Both the position numbers and the translations under genes were made by a program. Below the pieces are notes generated by a model, which saw only the letters and a program-made list of their open reading frames with translations, was not told the origin of the DNA and did not search any database. From NCBI GenBank assembly GCA_018296165.2, contig JACKQL020000070.1, positions 1 through 64,000 of the forward strand: a stretch of DNA of 64,000 bases. Reading direction: 5' to 3'. Shown here piece by piece: positions 36,483 through 46,080 of the stretch; the stretch's first letter is position 1; every line of letters begins with the position of its first letter. Source of the DNA: Termitomyces sp. T153. Taxonomy: Eukaryota > Basidiomycota > Agaricomycetes > Agaricales > Lyophyllaceae.

Positions 36483-38160
36483 ATGGCTACAGACTTCTGG
36501 TCCAGTTCGCATTAGTGAGATCAAGAGGTGCCTCCTTTGATCCAACTTATGGATATTTTGGCTGTCAGTAAACGGTGGATAGTTGACCGCGCAACATTAA
36601 AACAGGCCAGGAGAGAAGACTTGAAATACGTTGATGATCCAGATCATTTGTATTTTCTCGCAATTTACTTCGGGAATGGTGAGTGGTTAAGTTCTTTACA
36701 AATTTAGTGAGGCTGTGAGTTTGGAGCGCAACCTATGAGATAGAACCATAAGCTAACTAAGCCTCGCGAGACTCTAAAGATCCAAGATGTGGTCTTGAAA
36801 TTATTCTCTTTTGTCATTTCATATCTTTGACGCAATGCCCTACTTATTATTAATGGGCGAGAATCAACTATTTTGTCGTCTTTTTTGCTTCTGTCTGGGA
36901 ACTCATCGGCTTTTAGCCATATCAAAGCTCGGGAAGAAACTTGGATTACGGCAACGAGCTATTGCAACTGCATCAGTGTTCTTTCGACGATTCTACCTAA
37001 AAAATGCGTATTGCGAAACAGATCCTTTCATGGTCATCGCAGCTTGCTGTTATGTCGCTGCGAAGGCGGAAGAATCTCCTGTTCATATCAAGAATGTTGT
37101 CACGGAATCAAGATCATTGTTTAGTCGTAAGCCTTCTCTGCAGCCTTAATTTTGGTGAGTAAGTGATTGACAGGCCATCCAGAGGATGCCTACAATGCCA
37201 AGTACTTCTCATCGGACCATACCAAGTTGGCAGAAATGGAATTTTACTTGGTCGATGATCTGGAATGTGACCTGGTTGTTTTTCATCCCTACCGCACCCT
37301 CCTCACTCTCTGCAAGAAAGAAACACCAGAATCTGCGTCCCTTTTTGGCTCCGAGGAGGGTGAGGCGGACGAGGTAGGTACTGGCCTCGGTACTGATGAA
37401 GGTTCAAGATACTGGGGGACCGGAGAGGGGCAACTTGAGCTCACAGAAAACGCACTTCAGACCGCTTGGTAAACTAAAACTTATTTCTCCGAAACCTGCT
37501 AAATTTTCATTTTATCAAAGGTTCATCATAAATGATACATATCGCTCTGACCTATGCCTCCTCCACCCACCACACATCATTGCTATCGCTGCACTGTATC
37601 TAACATTCGTCATACACAGCCCTCCAGGCAAGGTTCCAAGCCCGGTCTCTGCTGATATCTCCGCATCTGCAACACACTCACCAACTCCCGCGCCCCAACC
37701 CCGACGTTCATCACGACAGCATCCGCCACTCTCCGTAGAGACCAAACCCGAAGACAAATCCCAAGACCCAATATCCTTCTTTGCTGGACTAAACGTCTCC
37801 CTACCGCTTGTCGCAACCGTTGTCCAAGAAATAATCTCACTCTATACGCTCTGGGAGCGGTACAAAGAGAATGGAACGCCAGATGGCGGGAAAGGGCAAG
37901 GACAGTCGCCGTTATCCGGGGGTAATAGTAGCGGAGTTGTAAGTCCAGCGAAGAGGTCAGTTGTCGGGAGTAGGGTTAGTACACCGATAGAGATGGATGA
38001 AGCGGAGGGGTACAGTGAGGAGGAGTATGTAACGCCTAAGTTTATGTCGAGGTTATTGCTAAGGATGAGAGAGGCGAGGTTGGGTGAAATGGCGCATCTG
38101 GCGTGTGGAAGGCCGGTTGCGATTAATAAGATGCTGGAGAGGGCGCAGGCGGCGGGGTGA
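36483..38160 (+). CDS. SSN8: cyclin C, Mediator kinase module subunit
   Basis: Partner of CDK8 in the Mediator kinase module, regulating RNA polymerase II transcription. The start at 36483 reads [10 protein letters not shown], then across an intron [20 protein letters not shown] and [16 protein letters not shown] long intron (about 36679-36916) follows. The cyclin box continues [60 protein letters not shown], then after another intron [20 protein letters not shown] and [20 protein letters not shown]. These match the family closely. An insertion rich in Glu/Gly ([20 protein letters not shown]) separates the two cyclin folds. The second fold ([20 protein letters not shown]) is followed by a Ser/Pro-rich tail and an unusual basic end. 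The annotated tail exceeds the yeast protein. All introns are GT-AG and the gene seems intact. Confidence 0.93.
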
Positions 38161-39800
38161 GATGGGAGGATTGGTGATTTGTGAGTTTTGTTTTTTTCTA
38201 ATTATATTAGCCCACAGTGAAAGGAACTCCAGAGAATTTCGCTAACTGCGAGTTCCACCCTCTAATTATGTGACAAAAACACTTCCTGAAAAACTGGATA
38301 TATCTCAATTTCAGGCAGCTCGAATGCAATCGGCTGTGATGACAAGATCATGGGAAAAATCAAAGACGAACTCTGGCTACAGTGCCACAACACGGTCAAT
38401 CAATATATCTGCATTGATATGCATGGAACTGCCTGAGGTCACTTCATAGATAAGGCTGGAATCTGTGCCTAGTAGAAAAATAGAGTCTGATCAACGGATT
38501 TAGACAATCTCACGGCAATTTTGTAAGGGTAAAGCATATATTGTCATACAGAGGTATGGGACATTTGTGGTCAAGTGGTGATGATTGTTATATGGACTAT
38601 TCTACTTGCAAAATCAAGGCAATCAAGACCCAGGGCAAGCTTAACAACAGTTCTCGGGTTCCATCTAATTAAAGTGAGGCCAAATGAGTGTTTGGCAACA
38701 ACAAGCCTCACTTTTACATGTAACAAGCATGATCAGATACACTGCTTGATATATATGTACCTACCATACAACATCATACATCAGATCAAATTCATTTGCT
38801 GTATTTCTTCATTTTGCCCACATTTTTAACACTTGATACCTTTTAATGGATACCAAAAAAAGTTCTTCTGCTAATATAAAAAAATCAGGACTCCAAGACT
38901 AAGATTATATCATTACATTGCTGATACTCATGATACAATCATAGTTTGTTGTAGCTACCATTTTTGCAAAGCTAATGAACAGAAACTCAAAGTTACAACA
39001 ATCATATAAAGGAAATGCAAGTGGAACAGAAACCTTAGGCTCTTCCATCTTGACACTTGCTTTCTAGGTCAGTCCTTTTGTGTTATATGGTTCTTCTATA
39101 TCAGCAAGACCTTTCAAGTTCACAATCAGAATATCCTCTCAATATTTTGAACTAGTGGTCAAGAACTTTGTTCATGGGGTCAACCCTCAAGTTTACTCTG
39201 AAACAATTAGATGAGCACAAATCAGGGATTGGCATCAACATTGCAGCAAGGGTCATTTGAAACTGATTGATTGAATACATAGTACACCTCTCAATACAGG
39301 TGGGAATTGGGGACTGAGCAGGGAGGAGATTCCAAAGGGATCAACACAATCCCTATCACATTATCTGGGACAGAGAGAACACAAGATCAAAAACAAAGAT
39401 AAATCTCATCAAAGAAGAGCAAGGAGGAGAGAAACAGCTGAAACTCACAGCAGGACAGATCAGAGTACTGAAGGAAGTTCTGCAAAAAGTAAAGTTGTTC
39501 AACCTGGACAATGATGGCTATGGATAGTCCAAGCCAAGTCCACAACTCATGTCCTGACCATCCAGTCAAGAGGCAAGCAACATGCATGCCAGCCAGAGGT
39601 GTGGTGGGCAAGGGGCAACCAATGGGAGACAAAGGCAGAAGGCAAGGGGCCACACTGGCCAAGCTTACAGTTATGCTAGTGAATAAACCTGGAAGCAATG
39701 CTAATGTTTGGACTGGGAATATCCTATCCCCAGGTCTGCCTGTATACTACAAGGTTACTAGATGACTAAGTACCTATGACTAAGTTGGAGGCCATTGACT

Positions 39801-40090
39801 AAAACTATTGACTAATTGGGTCCAGTAGTAGAAGGATCAATGATCAACAACAATATACCATGTGCCAGATACAATATACCCATTAGGCATGGGAGCCAAG
39901 ACAGTGAGGTAATAAGAAGGGGCCAGGTGGTCTAGAGGTTGGCTAAAAACTATTGACTAATTGGGTCCAGTAGTAGAAGGATCAATGATCAACAACAATA
40001 TACCATGTGCCAGATACAATATACCCATTAGGCATGGGAGCCAAGACAGTGAGGTAATAAGAAGGGGCCAGGTGGTCTAGAGGTTGGCTA
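39801..40090. repeat. 145-bp tandem duplication
   Basis: 39801-39945 is repeated at 39946-40090 without a mismatch that I can see, from AAAACTATTGACTAATTGGG to TCTAGAGGTTGGCTA. Perfect identity in an otherwise heavily decayed block shows the duplication is recent. Confidence 0.9.
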
Positions 40091-42084
40091 GATAGAGGTG
40101 CCAATCCCCACAGACTAAGCTAGGCAAGGGTGGGACAGTCCAAAGACCAGTCCCCTTACAATACTTACCTCATATACAGCACTGTAATTTCAGAATGGGA
40201 CAAGATCCTTCAATGTGAATCTGAGTGTTTCACAACACTGTCTATAGCTCACTTGGACTTCTGAAAGCTCTGGTGGTATTCAAATATCCCTTTGTCAGAC
40301 AGAGCCATGTATTACCAGCTGTATAGAGGTTATGGGCTATACTACTGAAGGCCATGTGGAGAGTATGGAGGAGCATATGCCCACAGGACAAAGCAGCAAT
40401 GGAGAACAACTTTGGAAGGGTTAGTACCCACCAGATTAGAGATCTTTGGGGATGTGCCTTGTTCATGATTGGACAAAGGTGGTATTGAAGAGTCAGGCAC
40501 TGCTCACCTAACCTCAGGAATCTGTAAAATTTTGGACTAGAATGTCAAAGCTTAGGCCAAAAACTATTGGATCACAAAAATTAAGCTTTCCAAGTGAGCA
40601 GTGGGACCAAGGACATTGTCCAGCCAGTTGTGGCACAACAATTTGACCACTGGATCACCCAGACACCAGTGCAAGAGCCCAGGAAAGTGGCCTACAGCCT
40701 AGCACACCCCAATAGGAACACCTCAGACTGAGAATAGAAAACCTAAGCCCAAAAATAGCTTTAATCAGACAAATGATAATGAGGGCAGGGCTTGGTGCCC
40801 TTTGCCCAGAAGCCCAGACACTCTATACCCTATACCCTACAATAGCCAGATTGCTGAGTCCATATCACACTTGTAGACATACTAGTACTATGCTTGTACA
40901 TAGTGGATGATCATTCAAAGTTAGAAATGTACAATTGTGGTTGTAGCCAGAACAGAATCCACAGCTAGCCTTCTTGGTGTGCTTGGGGTGGCCCTGGTGG
41001 CCTTGATACTTTTGGTGAGCCTGGATGCCTTGGGAGTAGCCTCCTATCTGCCATGGGTTAGCAACACAATGAGTGGAGAGAAACAGACAATGCATACAGA
41101 GGACTTGACCTGAAGACTTGACCTGAAGATTAAGGAAGAGGTTGGTATGATGTCCAATGACAGAGCAAGCATGGCAAGAGCAAGTGCACACTGGGGCATC
41201 ACTGGTGAGTGTAACTATGTCTTTCTTGGTTAAGTTGGGCATGTCCACATTGGCCTTAGACTTGCAGGTCTGGAGCAAAAAGGAATTGAATAAGCAGAAG
41301 ATAACAAAGCATAGGAATAGAAGAAGGCACCTTTCTAGTGGCACACATAACCTTGGATGCAGGGGAGCCTTGCTTTGCAGCCCCTTGGACAATGGCAGCC
41401 TACACAATTGCTGCCCTACAAGCCTCACACACACATGATGGAAATCAATGGTGATACCAACAATGATACATTGTAGCAGAACATGTTTTGTATTGTATGC
41501 TACATGTTCAGCAGAGTCCTCTGCATTGTAGCAGAAGTTAACAATGTTACATCTGCAACAGTGCCATTGCAATGTTACAATGTGTTGTCAAATACACTTT
41601 GAGCAGACATCTTTGACTGCCCTCTTAGTTTGCAAGAGTCTTACATTGTGTCATTGTCAACAGTATCAGTGAACATCTTATTCCACTTTCTGTTGCCATG
41701 TAACATCCATTGCAAAAGGTGGTTCCATTAGCCAGTGTGGGCCATCACATATAACTCTTTCCATTCAAAGGCCACTCTGTTGTTGAGATTCTTGTCCATT
41801 GCCAGATCCTGTCAAAGTATTTCCATTCAAAAGTTCTCAGTCCATCTGTATTAGATATTTCTTGAAATCTGTAAAGCAGTTCCAGTAGGCATGAGAAGCT
41901 ATCACAGAAGCAATTTGATAGGGTCAAGAGCCCATCATAGAAGCATTTTAGTAGGGTTGAGAAGCTGTCACAGAACTGTTTCCACTGCTGGAGTGTCATC
42001 TGTTGCAAACCCAGTGGAAATGACCATTTCCAATGATTGTGCAGTCTGCAGATGTTCCAGAGAAATAGGATTATGGGAACAATA

Positions 42085-42965
42085 TCATGGCTTAATGGTT
42101 TCAAGTGCCATAATGTTACACTTCTCTCTGTCAGGATGAGGGTTCAATTCCTTGATCTGACAATTGACTGCTGATTTGGTCTTGAATTTTATTTATTGCA
42201 CTTTTTTTTCCATGCTCTAACCAGTGTGTAGGCTCACTCTGAAGCAAAATACCCTCATGGTTTGGGTATATCAGACCTTCATGGCTTAGTGGGTTCCAGC
42301 ACTAGTACTCTGCTAATGTTGCAGCCTCATATGCTCAAGTTGAGGGTTCAAATCCCTTACTTGACATGCCTATAAATTTTGAAAACATTTTTTGTCATCA
42401 TTTCAATTGTCCACTGTTTGCTCCAGCATATGCTTGGAGCCAGCTTATTGTTCCAAAGCACTATGGTTCACTGGGCTGGATTGTTCATTATTCCAGTTCA
42501 ACCATCTGTCTGGTTGAGGATTTGAATCCCTTGCTTGACATCTGTATAAATTTTGAATCATTTTTAGTCATTGTTTCAATTATAGATGCCTATAGATGGC
42601 TAAACATTCTGAGCCACTATGGATTAGTGGTCTGGATTGTTTCTTACATGACATTCCTCTTGTCAGGCCTAGAGTTTGACTCCTCACTTGACATAGCAAT
42701 TTGCAATAATTTTTGCTTATTCAATTCCCACTATTCCAAATGTAACTATCATTGGTTTGTGTTCAGTGTATACTTATTTCTGTTGTAAGCAGCCTTCCAG
42801 CAGTGGCTGGGAATCTGGTTCACCTATTTTCCCTGGCCAGTGTTTGCTCCAACATATGCCTGAAGATAGTGAAACATGTGAGACATTGTGGATCAGTGGT
42901 TTGGATCACTCCTTATGCCATATTTCAACTGTCAGGCCTAGGGTTTGACTCCCTCCTTTAACCTA
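42085..42965 (+). repeat. array of tRNA-like (SINE-type) units
   Basis: Five units about 80-90 bp long contain an A-box-like TGGCTTAGTGGGTT and, 45-55 bp later, a B-box-like GGGTTCAAATCCC, at about 42088, 42280, 42466, 42621 and 42884. B boxes are GGGTTCAATTCC, GGGTTCAAATCCC, GGATTTGAATCCC, GAGTTTGACTCC and GGGTTTGACTCC. Units are separated by 60-200 bp of shared tail (AAATTTTGAA, TTTGCTCCA.CATATGC). They do not fold as complete tRNAs. The pattern fits decayed, tandemly inserted tRNA-derived SINEs. Confidence 0.6.
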
Positions 42966-43235
42966 TCAATTTGCAATGATTTTTCTTATTTGATTTCAGC
43001 TATTCCACATTCAACTATCATATCCAATGGCTTCAAATGTTGTGTAGCTTCAACTGTTTTGGTGATTGCTGAGGGTGTGAAGCTTTTCCCTGGTGGTCTG
43101 ATGTATACCTATTTCCACTGGGAGCAGGCTTCCAGCAGTGGCTGGTAATCTGGTGTGCCCTATTTCTGCTGCAAGCACCCTCCTGGAAGTGGCTGGGAAT
43201 CTGGTGTGCCCATTTTCCCTGGCACCACAGTGTAC
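42787..43235. repeat. short dispersed direct repeats
   Basis: The phrase CAGTGGCTGGGAATCTGGT recurs at about 42799, 43134 (with one change) and 43191 (as AAGTGGCTGGGAATCTGGT), followed by CCTATTTTCCCTGGC-like text. They seem part of the SINE-like tail or of a neighbouring minisatellite. Confidence 0.6.
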
Positions 43236-43885
43236 TCTCATTTCTCCTATCAGCAGTGTTCTGGCTGCAGCTTCTATTTGGCATCTTTTCTCTCACATAT
43301 ATTTACAGTCATTCTATCTACATCAATGAGTTCTACTCTCTATCCTCTGTGACTTCTGATTCCAAAAACAAGAAGAAAGCAGTGTCCCTTAAAAACTCAA
43401 AGTCAAGTGGTGTATATGGGGTTCCTACAACACTTGATATTGTGCTTGATGAAGTTGAAGTTTCTGAGAAAACATCGGAAATATCAGCAAAGTCAGCTGG
43501 GGTGAAAGGGTCAAAGGGCCTACATCCACCATAATCTCTTGCTCACCAGAAAGCTTGTTCTGGCAGAAACAATTAAGTCTGCCAGGTATATGATGCAGAT
43601 TGACTTACATTGCTAGTACAGCATGTCAATGCATCTCTTGTCCTGACATGTTGTTACTACTTCATCATATCTTTGCCACTCCTCCACATTATTTCCTTGA
43701 GGAATAGAGGAGTATCAGATGAACTTTTGTCATCTGGTATAGTCAAGTGGGCTGGTCCAGGTTTAGTGTCTATTGCAGAGTTGCTGTCTGACACATGTGA
43801 ATTGTGATCTGGAATGAATAGAGATGGTGCAGAATCACTATCCATTGCAGCATCTGGTGACACTGCTGGCACTGGAACCTGTTTT

Positions 43886-44045
43886 CAGTGGAAAAATGGA
43901 AAAAAAAACCTGTTATACCATTTCTTTAACAGATTTTTTCCTTTGGAAAAAGGCTTCTTCCATTGTTTAAAGCCTTTTTACTTTGGAAATACACTGTCAA
44001 AAAATGGTATAACAGGTTTCTTTCCAAGTCTTTCCCTTGGAAATA
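43886..44045. repeat. foldback element with perfect 18-bp arms
   Basis: AAACCTGTTATACCATTT (43906-43923) is exactly inverted at 44002-44019. The arms extend imperfectly on both sides (GGAAAAAAAAACC against GGTTTCTTTCC; TTAACAG against CTGTCAA). Inside, GGAAAAAGGCTT and AAGCCTTTTT form a second stem. The whole could fold into a cruciform, like a MITE or a foldback transposon. Confidence 0.8.
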
Positions 44046-44125
44046 TGATTGGCTGCCAGCAGTGTGATATCCCTGGTGGAATGAGGCAATCTCTCCAGCA
44101 GGTTGATCTGCTATGCAGATGTAAG

Positions 44126-44917
44126 TTATATTTGCCAGTACATTTTCTTTGGCCCCTGTACCCTTCTAGCAATTGAAGTTCCATTGTTGGATCTGGCATC
44201 CAATGGAATAAAAAGGGGAGGAAGACTATTGTCCATCAGTATACTGCCATTGTCAGATGTCACCTCCTTGTCAGACCCATCATCTACTGCAATGAAGAGG
44301 GGAGGGATACCATCATCCAGCCCCCTTCCATTGTCAGCCCTGTCACCATTGTCAGACCCATCATCTGTTGCCTTGAATAGAAAGGGAAGCCTGTCATCAG
44401 CCAACTCCTCTCTGCTGTCTAACCCATTGTTCAATGCAATGAAGAGTGGTGGGAGTTGTTCTTCTTCTGATCCACTTTTCTCAGCATCAAACAGAGGTGG
44501 AATGCCCATGTTGTTGCAGTGGTATGGCTCAAAAGCCATTCCCCTGAGGTCTGGATCATCAAACAATGGATTCTCAACATCTATCCATTCCTCATCACTT
44601 TGTGCCAGTGAGAAGAAGCTCTGCTGAACAAGGGAAATAGGGTGGGAAAGTGATTGAGACTGTGCCTGTGCTTGAATGACAGATGATTTCTTTGTAGGGT
44701 GATAGATGAGCCCAGAATTCTGCCTACTTTTGAGAAAGAGGTGGTGGCATAGATTGGAAGGATCATTGGCCTTGTCAAGCATTAATGGAGGCCATGCAGG
44801 TGATTGAGTATCGAGCACAGAGGTTGGAGAGGCACAGTCAGATAGTATTGGGCTATTGTCACTCAGGGAATTGGTGATTGAGTCAATACCAGTCAGTTCT
44901 CCTAAATGTGATGGCAC
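44126..44917 (-). pseudogene. acidic ORF with PPLFIA..DDGSDN repeats
   Basis: An open frame of 263 codons in CpG-poor DNA. The second half has four degenerate units of roughly 30 residues: IPPLFDAEKSGSEEEQ, LPPLFIALNNGLDSREE, LPFLFKATDDGSDNGDRADN, IPPLFIAVDDGSDKEVTSDN. The first half is Ser/Leu-rich. I do not recognise the family; similar acidic 'LPxLxxxxDDGSD' regions can accompany mushroom transposase or retroelement proteins, which is inference. The frame runs into the transposon block on both sides and lacks a supported start, so it is probably a fragment. If the frame has survived CpG decay it may be younger than its surroundings. Confidence 0.4.
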
Positions 44918-45047
44918 AATAGAATCAGCACCAGAGAGCCAGGTCTGGCAGATGGATTTGAAAACTGGCAGATTAGATCATTTGTCATCAACTGGAATCT
45001 TGATCCAGCTGCTGATCAGAACTTGTCTAGAGCTAAAAGGGCTTTCC

Positions 45048-46048
45048 TGTCACGACCCGCTCCCTAGCTCCCTAGACACTGCTCCCAACCCCTCCCGATT
45101 TCCCGCCTAACTCCCCGGAACCCCGCCCACACTTTTGACGCTCACACCGGACAACTCCGATGCTTCTTTGGCAAACCCCGACGGCAACTCCCTCTCCGTA
45201 ACCATTGACACCCCCTTGAAACCTCCCCCCACCGTTCCTGGCCACATCATACGTCCCCGACCCTCTACCCTAGTTTACCCAACCCGTCCCAGAGTGTCAC
45301 GACGCCCCCGGAGCGGCCGCACCCCCAACTGATCCCATCAGAATACCGCCGCGGCCCGACCTTGGATTGTACCCAACACCCATCGACTCAGCACAGCTCT
45401 GTCGACCCCCGCCATCATATCCGCCACCCTCGGAGGCACCCAGTAGTCAGTATATAAGCCATAGAATAACTCCTCGAACTTTAGTCTTGATATTACACTT
45501 TACTGGTTTCCTATGTTTCGTCTCTTGTCTCATCTCTATTTCTGTTTCTAGGTTTCAAATTTATCTTTTCTCAGTCTCGTCTCGTCTCCGTCTTGTCTCG
45601 ACTGTACATACTTCCTTTGTTTCTCTGAAGTTCCCTTGCTCCCTACGTCAGTACGAACTCCGCGCATGCGCCACGACCTGAACATTCTTAACGACAACTC
45701 CGGACCTCGCTACCTGCTTGGCCCCGGAAACCACCAAGCCCTGGTCATCCCCTGTCCAACTCCGACCCCGCCCCCCATCAACCGAGAAGCCTCCGCCTAC
45801 CCCACAAATCTACTTGTGCGCCCACTAACTAGCCCTGACACCCGCCCTGGGTCAACGACCAGTACCTCCGGTCTTAGACCCCTCTGAATCACTCAGGACT
45901 TACTCGGGCCGCTATCCCTAGGGACCCCTCGCAAGCTTTCCCCACCTCCACTCCAACTCCGGGCGCCTGGTTATAAGTGCAGGACATCGCGTCCGCCTAG
46001 TAAGGACTTGCCAGTGTACTGAGCCCCCGTCGTCAGCGGAACCTGACA
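45048..46048 (+). repeat. 5' LTR of element C
   Basis: Runs from TGTCACGACCCG to CGGAACCTGACA (terminal TGTCA/TGACA), 1001 bp. It shares ends, TATA region and primer 12-mer with copies A, B, D, E and F but is otherwise divergent, so it defines a separate subfamily. Confidence 0.88.
45451..45494 (+). promoter_or_regulatory. LTR promoter and 5' self-primer of element C
   Basis: TATATAAG at 45451-45458 is followed 32 bp from its first base by AGTCTTGATATT (45483-45494), where transcription should start. The 12-mer is the exact reverse complement of the primer-binding site at 46050-46061. Confidence 0.75.
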
Positions 46049-46049
46049 T

Positions 46050-46061
46050 AATATCAAGACT
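46050..46061 (+). other. primer-binding site complementary to own mRNA 5' end
   Basis: AATATCAAGACT begins one base after the LTR end. It has no TGG start, as a tRNA 3'-CCA primer would require, but is a perfect complement to the 12-mer at 45483-45494. In Tf1 of fission yeast, such complementarity lets the mRNA prime its own reverse transcription. Confidence 0.75.
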
Positions 46062-46080
46062 CCCCCTTACCCCATTCTCG

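Larger units (their letters stand above)
38200..45047. mobile_element. CpG-depleted transposon graveyard
   Basis: Nearly 7 kb with only a handful of CG dinucleotides and stops in most frames. Recognisable pieces are listed separately: the 145-bp duplication, tRNA-like units, foldback and an acidic repetitive frame. The minus frame 40865-41572 is cysteine/histidine-rich but I cannot assign it. The block starts just after cyclin C and ends exactly at the LTR of element C (45048), which is CG-rich. Confidence 0.6.

Noticed and set aside
40865..41572. 235-codon Cys/His-rich minus frame in the CpG-poor block
   Set aside because: Cysteine spacing fits no zinc motif I know, and surrounding frames are decayed; likely chance in CA/TG-rich DNA.
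42088..42965. Functional tRNA genes
   Set aside because: Only A and B boxes are recognisable; acceptor and anticodon stems do not pair, so SINE-like remnants fit better.
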